In this document: one piece after another, positions 1-8,590 of the stretch
Layout: each line of letters begins with the position of its first letter
How positions within the stretch are numbered: the first letter of the stretch is position 1
From: Natranaerovirga hydrolytica
GTDB taxonomy: Bacteria > Bacillota > Clostridia > Lachnospirales > DSM-24629
Direction of reading: 5' to 3'
DNA length: 64,000 bases
Assembly (NCBI RefSeq): GCF_004339095.1
Contig: NZ_SMGQ01000013.1
Location: 1-64,000 of the forward strand
Notes under the pieces: generated by a model
What the model was told of the DNA's origin: nothing
What the model saw: only the letters and a program-made list of their open reading frames with translations
Databases searched by the model: none
Position numbers and translations under genes: made by a program

Positions 1-645
1 GTACCCATACGATTTGTCAGTGAAGCCTTAGGAGCAGAAGTGGAATGGAACCAAAACATAACAACCGTGTATATAACAATGGGCGCAACGCCAGCGCCAT
101 TACCCCAACCAATCATCAATGAAGATGAGACCGTATATTTTGATGGTATCTCTTTTAACCCATCAAGAGACCTAGATGAATATGGAAGAATGAATGAAGA
201 AAAATCACAAGAATTTTTAATAAAGTTAGCAGAACAAATAAAATTTGTAAAAGAAGATGGAGAATATGTCATAAAAGGAACCTATCCTGAATTGCCACCA
301 GGGTTTGAATTTACTAATGGTATAACAATATATATGGAAAGTGGAAGAAGTTATACGTATAATCCATTAATTAATCCAAGAACACAAAGAATGGATTTTT
401 ATATACCAAGAGAAGGTTCATTTACAAAAGTTGTAGATGTTATAGATAATGTTGAAGAGATAGATACATTTTATATAGGATTTGGGGTGCGTAATGTAGA
501 ACGAATAAGTGGAAAAGACTCAAATACGGGTACATTAGGGATTTCAGCTGGGAAAGGAAACAGGATATTCTTTGCCCCAATAACAGGAAGCACGATATAT
601 TATGAAGAAGGTTTCTTTGATTTTGATGAAATGTTTCAATGGTAA
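1..645 (+). CDS. Copper-amine-oxidase-N-domain protein, 3' part (gene enters from the left edge)
   Basis: The frame is open from base 1, so the start lies outside the window. The first codons give the end of a copper-amine-oxidase-like N-terminal repeat (VPIRFVSEALGAEVEWN). About 150 residues of a C-terminal region with no family I recognise follow. The whole visible part is nearly identical to the C-terminal two thirds of the complete gene at 6512-7501, so the missing part probably holds a signal peptide and two such repeats. In Firmicutes this repeat is common on exported, cell-surface proteins and does not imply oxidase activity. The two copies differ mainly around residues 100-120 and 160-185 of the visible protein, which suggests a recent duplication followed by local divergence. 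Function unknown. Confidence 0.85.
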   Translation, partial: VPIRFVSEALGAEVEWNQNITTVYITMGATPAPLPQPIINEDETVYFDGISFNPSRDLDEYGRMNEEKSQEFLIKLAEQIKFVKEDGEYVIKGTYPELPPGFEFTNGITIYMESGRSYTYNPLINPRTQRMDFYIPREGSFTKVVDVIDNVEEIDTFYIGFGVRNVERISGKDSNTGTLGISAGKGNRIFFAPITGSTIYYEEGFFDFDEMFQW

Positions 646-650
646 TAGAA

Positions 651-690
651 AGTTACAGATCAGTCAGAAAAAGCCTACTGATCTGTAACT
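651..690 (+). terminator. Perfect 14-bp inverted repeat after the first gene
   Basis: AGTTACAGATCAGT at 651-664 is matched exactly by its reverse complement at 677-690, around a 12-base loop. It lies directly after the stop codon. There is no clear T-run after it, so it may be a mRNA 3'-end stabiliser or an inefficient terminator. The paralogous gene at 6512-7501 keeps only the first bases of the left arm, so the hairpin is specific to this copy. Confidence 0.5.
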
Positions 691-735
691 CATTAATTCA
701 ACCAAAGATGAGGTAGATATAAATGAAAAAGAAAA

Positions 736-1576
736 AGTATTAAGATTTCAGATGGGTTAATTGGAGCGCAGAATACAATATTCTATGCTGCAAACTTAAA
801 AGATAAATACGAAGAAAAATATGTAGTATATACTAGAATGGAAGCTGTTTTCAAGACAATAAGAGATAAATTTGATAGCGTTGACTTTATGGATGCAGGA
901 GGTAATATTTTAGAAATAGGCTCACAAATAATAGACATCCCAGGAGCAGATGATTTTGGAGCTGTTTCAAGTGTTGCAAATATTATAAAAGAATCAGATC
1001 AATTATATAAAACAGCATTAAAAGAAAGAGCAGAAGCAGATTTATTAATAGAAGAAACAGAAGGAATGTCTTATGCGGCGCATTTTGGACTAACTGGGTT
1101 ATATACCACTTGGCATGGTTCAGGAGATATAGATTTGATAAGAGCAAAACCACAATGGATTGTACAAGGACACCCCTACTTATTAGACACAGATATATAT
1201 CCAGAAATAGTAACAGAGTATGAAGATTTTTATGACTTAGAATCTCTAGATATGAGTTCAGAGTTAGAAAAAATAAGGGTAGATAATTCTTTTGATTTAA
1301 GCCACTCAACCATCTATTTATTAGAAAGATATAATGCAATATACGAACCTGGATATTGATTTGAATGAATTCGTGGAATATTATGACGAAAATTCATTAC
1401 GAATAGCCCGAGAAAAAAGGATTACCATTGAAGGAGGATATCCAAAGATTACAGAATTAGATTTTTTATATCATCCAGAAAAGGTGCTAAAAGTTTTTGC
1501 GTGTATGTACATATGCCACCACAAAGAATATTTAGATATTACAAGTCCAGGAGAAAAAGAAAATGATCCAACGTAA
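736..1576 (+). pseudogene. Truncated, frameshifted copy of the C-terminal domain of the 780-residue protein
   Basis: Frame 1 from about 736 reads KSIKISDGLIGAQNT, matching the last ~240 residues of the protein at 1594-3936. It then shifts frame near 1334-1360 and continues in frame 2 to 1576 (LNEFVEYYDENS through ITELDFLYHPEKV), again matching that protein. Upstream, an ATG at 723 is followed by Lys codons and a stop after six codons. This looks like the first codons of a paralogue joined to the C-terminal part by an internal deletion at an AAAAAG-type repeat. An internal ATG at 838 leaves a 173-residue ORF, but no good start exists for it. This relic keeps 30 residues (952-1041) that the intact paralogue lacks, so it preserves an older form. 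Confidence 0.8.
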
Positions 1577-1593
1577 AAAGGAGATAATTAGGA

Positions 1594-3936
1594 ATGATGA
1601 AAAAGAAAAATAAGGGAGCAAAGATTATAAGGATTATCGTGATAGTAATGATACTTTTAGGGAGTATAGTTGCTGTCTATAAATATCTACAAAAAGATAA
1701 AAAAGTGGAGATGGATTTAATGCCTAATGGTCTTTCTGTCAAAGAAACTATATCTTATCTTCGATTTTATAACTTATCTAGTCATCCATATATAAATTTT
1801 GGTACTAATGAATGGACAGAAAAATACTACAATATAGAAAAAGATGGAGTAGACATATATCCAACTTTAAATACACAAACGTTTTTTTCAGTATTAAACT
1901 ATTCCATATTTGAAGAAGAAGGCTTATATTATGATATATCAGAAAGAATCAGAGAAATTCTAGGAGAATATGGCATTAACAACAAAAATTATATGACCAT
2001 TCAATGGGTCTTAGATAATCCAAAAATCGCATATGAAATAAGTGATTTAGTAGAGCGCACAAGATATGCAAATTATCCTAAGATAAGCCCAGCACATTAT
2101 TTCGACATATTTTTTAAAAATAATACAGAAATAACAGATATAGAGATTGATATAATAGCGCTAAATTACTTAAAGGGAACAGATGAAGAAAAAGAACTAT
2201 TCCTAAACACATTATATCAAACAAAACCGCAAATATCTGGATACAAATGGGGATTAGATAAAGAATTAACAGAAAGATTAATTAAAGCAATAGAAACAAA
2301 CATAGAGAAAAAAGATGAAGAACTCTATAGAATTATAAAACAGTATAGCGCTCTAGATGAAGAATTACAAGAATTAATTAGTAGTTATAAGAGAGACAAA
2401 GAATACCGACTACAAGATTTAGCAGTGATAAAAGCATTAACTAAAATAGGTGATATAACATCAAGTGAAAAAGAGATACCAGGAATAAAGCTAATACGAG
2501 GTGAAAATCAAAACATATCGTTAGAATATTTACAAAGAGATGGGTTTAATCAAACAACGGTATTACCAATGTATAAAAGTATAAACATAAACATAGACAA
2601 ACCAGAGGTAAACGTTTTAAAACTAATAAATACAATAGATAGAAATGTTGAAGTGGATGTAGAAAAACTATTGTCCTCTGGAGAATGGAGAGAACTCATA
2701 TCAAAACAGAGCTCTGAAATAAAAGTAAGTGACTATATAAGGTTAGGCAAGGTTTTTACAGAGTTAAGTCACAAAGAAAAAGAAGAATTTATAAACCTGT
2801 GCTTAATAAATACAGGACAGTACTTTATGGATGACCAACATAGAAGCAAACCTTTTACATTTAATGATGCAACCTTTTTAATATGGGAAGCAGACACAGA
2901 AAAGTTTTCTATGTTAGAAAATGTTATGTATGAAATATTTACTGACAACTTCAATAATATATATACATCACCTAATGATTTCAATAGTGTTTTACATTGT
3001 TCGTTACTACAACACCAAGGTATATTTAACGTACTATCACAAATGGATAAAATACTTCTTCCAGACATAGAAAATGGACATCTCAAATTAAACGAAGAAA
3101 TAATAAAAAATGAAAAGGACATATATATAGGTACTAGAAATATTATCATAAATTATATAGAATATGATAACTTATGTGTTGCATTAAAAAGTGCTAAGAT
3201 TTCAGATGGGTTAATTGGAGGAGATAATACAAAATTCTATACTGCAAACTTAAAAGATAAATACGAAGAAAAATATGTAGTATATACTAGAATGGAAGCT
3301 GTTTTCAAGACAATAGGAGATAAATTTGATAGCGTTGACTTTATGGATGCAGGAGGTAATATTTTAGAAATAGGCTCACAAATAACAGATATCCCAGGAG
3401 CAGATTTATTAATAGAAGAAACAAGAGGAATGTCTTATGCGGCGCGTTTTGGACTAACTGGATTATATATCACTTGGTATGGTTCTGGAGATATAAATGA
3501 GATAAGACCAAAACCACAATGGGTTGCACAAGCACATCCAGATTTATTGGATGCAAAAATATATCCAGAGATAAGAAAAGTCTATGAAGGTAAAGAGTAT
3601 TATGAATTAACAGAGCTAGACTTAAGTTCAGAGACAAAAAGAATAAAAGTAGATGCATCCTTTGATTTAAGCCATAAAAGCATTTATTTATTGAATAGAT
3701 ATAACGAATTTGCACTTGGGAATGAGACTTCAGACGTTGGTTTGTTAGATTATGTACAATATCTAAGGGATAATGAAGGAAGAATTAATGCAACAAGAAA
3801 GATGGATAATAAATATCCAAATATTACAGAATTAGATATTATATATTATCCTAAAGAAGTGGAGGAATTTTTTAGGTATATGGACATGTGTAATGAAGAT
3901 GTTTATGGGGACATTATGCATCCTAAACAAAAATAA
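1594..3936 (+). CDS. Large membrane-anchored protein with one NGLS/WVLDNP module and a unique C-terminal domain
   Basis: A 780-residue protein. A start at 1594 or 1597 follows AAAAGGAG. Residues 8-30 form a hydrophobic membrane anchor after a Lys-rich start, with no lipobox Cys, so the body should face outward. Residues about 46-175 are the module shared with the neighbours: NGLSVKE near the start, DGVDIYP in the middle, EYGINNKNYMTIQWVLDNP at the end. Residues about 180-535 are a helical, charged region of unknown kind. Residues about 535-780 are a separate domain (AGGNILEIGS, FGLTGLYITWYGSGD) that also survives as a relic at 736-1576. Compared with that relic, 30 residues are missing here after IPGAD; the deletion falls between two GCAGAT repeats. 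No family recognised; the next paralogue begins 14 bases downstream. Confidence 0.8.
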   Translation: MMKKKNKGAKIIRIIVIVMILLGSIVAVYKYLQKDKKVEMDLMPNGLSVKETISYLRFYNLSSHPYINFGTNEWTEKYYNIEKDGVDIYPTLNTQTFFSVLNYSIFEEEGLYYDISERIREILGEYGINNKNYMTIQWVLDNPKIAYEISDLVERTRYANYPKISPAHYFDIFFKNNTEITDIEIDIIALNYLKGTDEEKELFLNTLYQTKPQISGYKWGLDKELTERLIKAIETNIEKKDEELYRIIKQYSALDEELQELISSYKRDKEYRLQDLAVIKALTKIGDITSSEKEIPGIKLIRGENQNISLEYLQRDGFNQTTVLPMYKSININIDKPEVNVLKLINTIDRNVEVDVEKLLSSGEWRELISKQSSEIKVSDYIRLGKVFTELSHKEKEEFINLCLINTGQYFMDDQHRSKPFTFNDATFLIWEADTEKFSMLENVMYEIFTDNFNNIYTSPNDFNSVLHCSLLQHQGIFNVLSQMDKILLPDIENGHLKLNEEIIKNEKDIYIGTRNIIINYIEYDNLCVALKSAKISDGLIGGDNTKFYTANLKDKYEEKYVVYTRMEAVFKTIGDKFDSVDFMDAGGNILEIGSQITDIPGADLLIEETRGMSYAARFGLTGLYITWYGSGDINEIRPKPQWVAQAHPDLLDAKIYPEIRKVYEGKEYYELTELDLSSETKRIKVDASFDLSHKSIYLLNRYNEFALGNETSDVGLLDYVQYLRDNEGRINATRKMDNKYPNITELDIIYYPKEVEEFFRYMDMCNEDVYGDIMHPKQK

Positions 3937-3950
3937 AAGGAGATCGATTA

Positions 3951-4439
3951 ATGATGGGGGAAAAAAATACGAGGGCAAAACATATAATAATTATTATAAT
4001 CGTGAGTATGCTTTTATTGTGTGTAGTTGGCGTTTATAAGTACTTTGAAAAAGAAAAAAAAGCGGATAGTGATTATTTATTACCTAATGGTCTTTCTTTT
4101 TCAGAAACGATGTATTATCTTAAGTTTTATCATCTGTTTAGTCATCCAAATATAAATCTTGGTTCTAGTGAAGTGATAAGAAAAGATTATAATATAAAAA
4201 AAGATGGTGTAGACATATATCCAACTATACGTACGGAGATGTTTTTACCGGTGCTAAACTATTTCATATTTGAAGAAGATAGGTTCTATTATGATATATC
4301 TGAAGAAAATCGAAAAAGATTTGGAGAATATGGATTTAACAATGAAAATTATATGACTGTTCAATGGGTTTTAGAAAATCCAATAGAAGCCTCCAAGGAT
4401 CAGTACAACAGGAGAAAAAAAGAAACAAAGAAACAATAG
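3951..4439 (+). CDS. Short membrane-anchored paralogue with a single NGLS module
   Basis: A 162-residue protein that starts after AAAAGGAGATCGATTA. Residues 9-30 are an N-terminal transmembrane anchor. It has one copy of the array's module: PNGLSFSE, a conserved SHPNIN stretch, DGVDIYP, and NNENYMTVQWVLENPIEA near the end. After NPIEA it departs from the paralogues, which continue EAYEI, and ends in a short Lys/Arg-rich tail. The tail looks like a truncation or frameshift, so this may be a decaying member that lost a second module. It is about 80% similar by eye to the first modules of the proteins at 1594 and 4497. Function unknown. Confidence 0.7.
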   Translation: MMGEKNTRAKHIIIIIIVSMLLLCVVGVYKYFEKEKKADSDYLLPNGLSFSETMYYLKFYHLFSHPNINLGSSEVIRKDYNIKKDGVDIYPTIRTEMFLPVLNYFIFEEDRFYYDISEENRKRFGEYGFNNENYMTVQWVLENPIEASKDQYNRRKKETKKQ

Positions 4440-4496
4440 ACCCAATCATCTTTCAATATGTATTCACACAAAATAAAGTTTGAAAGGAGATGATTA

Positions 4497-5435
4497 ATGC
4501 TTATGAAGAATTCAAATAGATATATATATTATAGAATAATTATTATAGTAGTTAGTATAACTTTAGTAAGTATACTTGGAACTTATAAGTACTTAGAAAA
4601 AAGAACAGAGAGTGACGTATTACCTAGTGGGCTTTCTCTTAAAGAAAGTATGTATTACCTTCAGTTTTATAAATTTTTTAGTCATCCATATATAAATCGT
4701 AGAGTCAGCGAAATAATAGAAGAAGATTATAATGTTATAAGAGATGGGGTAGATATTTATCCAAGTATGATTACAGTAACATTCTTACCTGTATTTAACT
4801 ATGTTATATTTGACGAAGAAGGAATGTATTATGAAAGACTTGAAAAAGCAAGAAATAAATTAAAAGAATATGGATTTAACAATGAAAAGTATATGACTGT
4901 TCAATGGGTTTTAGATAATCCAATAGAAGCTTATGAAATATTTTGGTTAAGTGACGTCGATATATTCCCATCAGATCCAGCAAAGTATATAGAGATATTT
5001 ATACAAAATAATGAAGAACAAAAAAATGGATTAACCACCTTTGAAAACATAATATATGCTTGGGCATATAAATTAGAGTCTGATATACCACTTTTTTACA
5101 TAGACTCTAAAACAGAATATATAGATGGCACACAAGAAATTGAGTTTAGTCTAACAGAAGAAACAGAAAGATTTATAGGCATAACCAACTTTATGTTTTG
5201 GGAGTATGAAGCTGATACGGAGCATGAATTTTTATCATTAAGAAGCTACCGAAAAATTTTTGAGGCTTATGGTTTTTCAAAACAAAATTATATAACAACT
5301 CAATGGGTTATAGAGAACCCAATAAAAGCCTATAAAATGATTGACCAAGCAAATTATGATTTTTTCTGGGACACACCTAAATTTCAAAAGGCTTATGAGG
5401 AATATCTTGAAGAACTAGCAATTATAAAAGAATAA
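4497..5435 (+). CDS. Membrane-anchored paralogue with two NGLS/WVxNP modules
   Basis: A 312-residue protein with GAAAGGAG 8-12 bases upstream of the ATG. Residues 12-32 form a membrane anchor. Module 1 (about 42-175) has SGLSLKES, SHPYIN, DGVDIYP and EYGFNNEKYMTVQWVLDNP. Module 2 (about 178-305) has NGLTTFEN, a TEYIDGTQE stretch, FMFWEYEADTE and NYITTQWVIENPIKAY. Module 2 is closest to module 2 of the lipoprotein at 7567-8460, so the two-module architecture predates the duplication. No enzyme motif is visible; a cell-surface binding or structural role is only a guess. Confidence 0.75.
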   Translation: MLMKNSNRYIYYRIIIIVVSITLVSILGTYKYLEKRTESDVLPSGLSLKESMYYLQFYKFFSHPYINRRVSEIIEEDYNVIRDGVDIYPSMITVTFLPVFNYVIFDEEGMYYERLEKARNKLKEYGFNNEKYMTVQWVLDNPIEAYEIFWLSDVDIFPSDPAKYIEIFIQNNEEQKNGLTTFENIIYAWAYKLESDIPLFYIDSKTEYIDGTQEIEFSLTEETERFIGITNFMFWEYEADTEHEFLSLRSYRKIFEAYGFSKQNYITTQWVIENPIKAYKMIDQANYDFFWDTPKFQKAYEEYLEELAIIKE

Positions 5436-5459
5436 AAATATTAATCCACAGTAGAAATA

Positions 5460-5534
5460 CCCCTAAGAATAGTAGTCAACAACGAAAGAATCTTGTTCCC
5501 AGACGCCCAACCATTCATAGACCAAAGCGTATAG
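5460..5534 (+). pseudogene. Relic of a copper-amine-oxidase-type repeat
   Basis: The bases translate as PLRIVVNNERILFPDAQPF, the start of the first repeat in the protein at 6512 (PLRIVVNNERIYFPDAQPF), and then stop at 5532. There is no signal peptide or ribosome binding site in front. It is a leftover of a further gene copy between the array members. Confidence 0.75.
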
Positions 5535-5577
5535 AGACGATTTATTAAATGATTATAGAAGAATACAAAACCAAGAA

Positions 5578-5892
5578 TTGACTACCTTTGCAGATCAATT
5601 TGAAATGTTTGGCGTGATAATAGATAATCAGTATTTATCAGAAGATTCTTATGTGTATTTGAAACCAAGCCATAACACAGATATTGTAATCAATAATTAT
5701 AATCATTACCTAGGAGGTGAATCCAGTTATACTTCTGACTTAGAAATGAGTGAGCAGACCTATGAAAGGTTAAAAGGTGAGATCGATGTATCATATTTAA
5801 TAGATAATCCTGAAGAGATGCAGTTGAAAATGGAAGAATTGTCTGTATATCCATTTTATAGGAACATTAAAAATATTAAGTATAAACGATAA
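5578..5892 (+). CDS. Hypothetical protein, doubtful start, possibly a gene remnant
   Basis: A 104-residue frame beginning with TTG; the frame is open further upstream to about 5521 (DLLNDYRRIQNQELTTF). No ribosome binding site precedes the TTG, and the frame emerges directly from the copper-amine-oxidase relic. It is best seen as the 3' part of a gene whose 5' end was lost. It contains STSDLEMSEQTYERL-like acidic helical sequence and no membrane segment. I do not recognise a family. It ends 14 bases before the next lipoprotein gene and may be co-transcribed with it. Confidence 0.4.
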   Translation: MTTFADQFEMFGVIIDNQYLSEDSYVYLKPSHNTDIVINNYNHYLGGESSYTSDLEMSEQTYERLKGEIDVSYLIDNPEEMQLKMEELSVYPFYRNIKNIKYKR

Positions 5893-5906
5893 GGGAGGAA
5901 ATGTAA

Positions 5907-6470
5907 TTGAGATATAATAAATTATGGGTTAAAAAAATTGGTATAAGTATATTATTAGCGGTGATTTTAGTGGGTTGTCATAAAGAAGAAATAAAAGAAG
6001 AGATAAAAGAAGAAGTCATTAATCAAGATGATATCGTTATGAGCAATGGTTTTACGGTAAAAGAAAATGTAGAGTATGCTATCTTTTATGATATAAGTTC
6101 TAATCAAAATATTTTAAAGATAGATCCGTATCAAGAAATAGAATTTTACAATGCCCCAATGTTAGAAAGAAATATTGCAGTGCATAATTATATGATTTGG
6201 GAGTATACCATTGACGATGTAGGTGAAGCAACATTTACTGAGGAAGAGGGTGATAAATATGCACAAGAAACATTGGATCAATTAGCTAAGATGAGAGAAG
6301 TATGCAACAGTTATGGATTTACCAATGAAAATAGATTAACAAGTGAGTGGGTAATAGAAAATCAAAAAGAAGCACTTGAATTAAGGCAAGCTTATATAGA
6401 CTTAAAATTATACTGGATTTCAGAATCAATGATAAGCTTATATGAGAGGTTTATAAAAGACAAAGAATAA
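5907..6470 (+). CDS. Lipoprotein paralogue with one module
   Basis: A 187-residue protein starting with TTG at 5907. GGGAGG lies 8 bases upstream, and the nearer ATG at 5901 is followed at once by a stop, which decides the TTG. Residues 1-25 are a lipoprotein signal ending in a lipobox (LVGC), so the protein should be lipid-anchored outside the membrane. A Glu/Lys repeat (EEIKEEIKEE) links to the module at residues 45-165: SNGFTVKENVEY, NYMIWEYTID, and YGFTNENRLTSEWVIENQ. Here the anchor is lipid, whereas the paralogues at 1594-5435 use a transmembrane helix. Function unknown. Confidence 0.75.
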   Translation: MRYNKLWVKKIGISILLAVILVGCHKEEIKEEIKEEVINQDDIVMSNGFTVKENVEYAIFYDISSNQNILKIDPYQEIEFYNAPMLERNIAVHNYMIWEYTIDDVGEATFTEEEGDKYAQETLDQLAKMREVCNSYGFTNENRLTSEWVIENQKEALELRQAYIDLKLYWISESMISLYERFIKDKE

Positions 6471-6511
6471 TTTTTGGTATTAAAAAAATAAATATAAAGG
6501 AGCTCAAACCA

Positions 6512-7501
6512 ATGAAAAAACGAATAGCAATCTTAATCATCATTTTAATCGTAACAAGCGTAGGACTATGGGCCAATGAGGCAACACTGCCCCTAAGAAT
6601 AGTCGTTAATAACGAAAGAATCTACTTTCCAGATGCTCAACCCTTTTCAGACATGAACAATAGAATACAAGTGCCCGTACGATTTATAGCAGAAGAATTA
6701 GGAGCAGAAGTACAATGGGAACAAAGTGAACAAAAAGTAACCATAACATTAGGCAACCGAACAGTAGAACTCAAAATAGATAAAAAAGAATATATGATTA
6801 ACAATCAAAAGTACACAATGGACACAAAAGCCGTAGCAAAAGAAGGCAGAAGCTTTGTACCCATACGATTTGTCAGTGAAGCTTTAGGAGCAGAAGTGGA
6901 ATGGAACCAAAACATAACAACCGTGTATATAACAATGGGCGCAACGCCAGCCCCCCTACCCCAACCAATCATCAATGAAGATGAGACCGTATATTTTGAT
7001 GGCATCTCTTTTAACCCATCAAGTGACCTAGATGAATATGGAAGAATGAATGAAGAAAAATCACAAGAATTTTTAATAAAGTTAGCAGAACAAATAAAAT
7101 TTGTAAAAGAAGATGGAGAATATGTCATAAAAGGAACCTATCCGGAATTGCCACCAGGGTATGAGTATGGGAGTGGTATAAGAATATATATGAAAAACGG
7201 TAGATCTTATGTTTATAATCCTTTAATTAATCCAAGAACACAAAATATGGATTTTTATATACCAAGAGAAGGTTCATTTACAAAAGTTGTAGATGTTATA
7301 GATGATGTTGAAGAGATAGATACATTTTCTATAGGATTTGGGATATATAATATAGAGCCAGTAAGTGGAAAAGACTCAAATACGGGTGCATTAGGGATTT
7401 CAACTTGGGAAGGAAACAGGATATACTTTGCCCCAATAACAGGAAGTACGATATATTATGAAGACGGTTTCTTTGATTTTGATGAAATGTTTCAATGGTA
7501 A
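6512..7501 (+). CDS. Exported protein with two copper-amine-oxidase-type N-terminal repeats
   Basis: A 329-residue protein with AAAGGAG upstream of ATG 6512. Residues 1-22 are a signal peptide. Residues about 26-85 and 86-145 are two repeats of the copper amine oxidase N-terminal domain type (VPVRFIAEELGAEVQW and VPIRFVSEALGAEVEW). Residues 150-329 are a separate C-terminal domain with YFDGISFNPS, INPRTQNMDFYIP and GNRIYFAPITGSTIYYEDG. The repeat is common on clostridial surface proteins and is thought to act in binding, not catalysis. It sits between two lipoprotein paralogues and has a near-identical truncated copy at 1-645, which marks the ends of a duplicated segment. Confidence 0.85.
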   Translation: MKKRIAILIIILIVTSVGLWANEATLPLRIVVNNERIYFPDAQPFSDMNNRIQVPVRFIAEELGAEVQWEQSEQKVTITLGNRTVELKIDKKEYMINNQKYTMDTKAVAKEGRSFVPIRFVSEALGAEVEWNQNITTVYITMGATPAPLPQPIINEDETVYFDGISFNPSSDLDEYGRMNEEKSQEFLIKLAEQIKFVKEDGEYVIKGTYPELPPGYEYGSGIRIYMKNGRSYVYNPLINPRTQNMDFYIPREGSFTKVVDVIDDVEEIDTFSIGFGIYNIEPVSGKDSNTGALGISTWEGNRIYFAPITGSTIYYEDGFFDFDEMFQW

Positions 7502-7566
7502 TAGAAAGTTACAGAAATTTCACCAATAATAGACAAGCTATAAAACTGTATGGAGGAAAAGTATAA

Positions 7567-8460
7567 ATGAAAGTATTTAAAAAAGATAACATTATTTTAT
7601 GCTTAATAATAGGCATATTATTATTAAGTTTAACAGGTTGTGAAAAAGAAGTAATTGATCCAAGGAATGTGATGATGGAGAATGGACTTACTTTTAAAGA
7701 AACACAAGATTATACTATTTATTATAAAGTGGGAAGTAATCCACCAATCACAACTTTTGATTCACTAGAAGAGGCAGGAGAAGTAGAATTTTTCGCAGAT
7801 TTATTAACTGAAATGTTTATACCAATATTTAACTTTTTATTATTTGACCGTTACTTAGAAGGAGAAGAGTCCACAGACTGGTATCAAGACGCAAGAGAAG
7901 TAGGAAAAAAGTATGGCATAACAAGGGAAAATCGGTTAACAAGTGAGTGGGTAGTAGAAAATGCATATGAAGCGTATCATATGATGGTGGAAATACCGAG
8001 AAGCGATTTAATGTATTCTGAGTTAATGGAAAAATATGAAAGTTATTTCTTGAAAGAAGATATAGAAAAAAATGGATTAACATTATTAGAGAACATAATG
8101 TACGCTTATTTATATGAATTAGGGTGTGATGTAGAAATATTATATGTGGATAGTCAAACAGAATATCTAGATGGAACCCAAGAACTAGAATTTTATATAA
8201 GCGATGAAACTGAAGAATTACTAGAACTAACAAATTATATAATATGGGAATACGAACCAGAAGATGCAGTTGAGATTCAAGAGTTAAGTAATTCCAGAGG
8301 TAGAATCCAAGCACAAGGTTTATCAGAAGATAACCGATTTACAAGTGAGTGGGTAATCAATAATCCATATGAGGCCTATAATGCAATGAGGATTAGTCTG
8401 TTTTTTTGGAATTCAGACAATTATAAAAAAATATATGAACAACATTTACAAGAGCAGTAA
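7567..8460 (+). CDS. Lipoprotein paralogue with two modules
   Basis: A 297-residue protein with GGAGG upstream of ATG 7567. Residues 1-26 are a lipoprotein signal with lipobox LTGC. Module 1 (about 38-150): ENGLTFKETQDY, DLLTEMFIPIFNF, YGITRENRLTSEWVVENAYEAY. Module 2 (about 165-290): NGLTLLENIMYAY, SQTEYLDGTQELEF, NYIIWEYEPED, DNRFTSEWVINNPYEAY. The order and spacing of motifs match the protein at 4497-5435. Coding ends about 130 bases before pcrA, which starts a new transcription unit. No catalytic motif is evident; function unknown. Confidence 0.8.
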   Translation: MKVFKKDNIILCLIIGILLLSLTGCEKEVIDPRNVMMENGLTFKETQDYTIYYKVGSNPPITTFDSLEEAGEVEFFADLLTEMFIPIFNFLLFDRYLEGEESTDWYQDAREVGKKYGITRENRLTSEWVVENAYEAYHMMVEIPRSDLMYSELMEKYESYFLKEDIEKNGLTLLENIMYAYLYELGCDVEILYVDSQTEYLDGTQELEFYISDETEELLELTNYIIWEYEPEDAVEIQELSNSRGRIQAQGLSEDNRFTSEWVINNPYEAYNAMRISLFFWNSDNYKKIYEQHLQEQ

Positions 8461-8590
8461 AAGGTTATAATCATAATGCGCACGTTAATGCATAGGAAAA
8501 ACAATAAAAAACATTTCTCATTTGTTTCCTAACACTATGATTTATGGTATCATATTACTGTCTATAAAAAAGGAATAGGTGGTATAACAA

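Noticed and set aside
983-1339. 118-residue open frame on the minus strand
   Set aside because: It lies opposite the relic whose plus-strand frame matches a paralogue; Leu/Ile-rich composition is typical of the antisense of A-rich coding DNA.
5521-5892. Longer version of the 5578 frame as a copper-amine-oxidase protein
   Set aside because: The relic at 5460-5534 is in another frame and ends in a stop, so the two cannot form one protein.
7829-8314. 161-residue open frame on the minus strand
   Set aside because: Antisense to the lipoprotein gene at 7567-8460, which has a signal peptide and paralogues; no start site.
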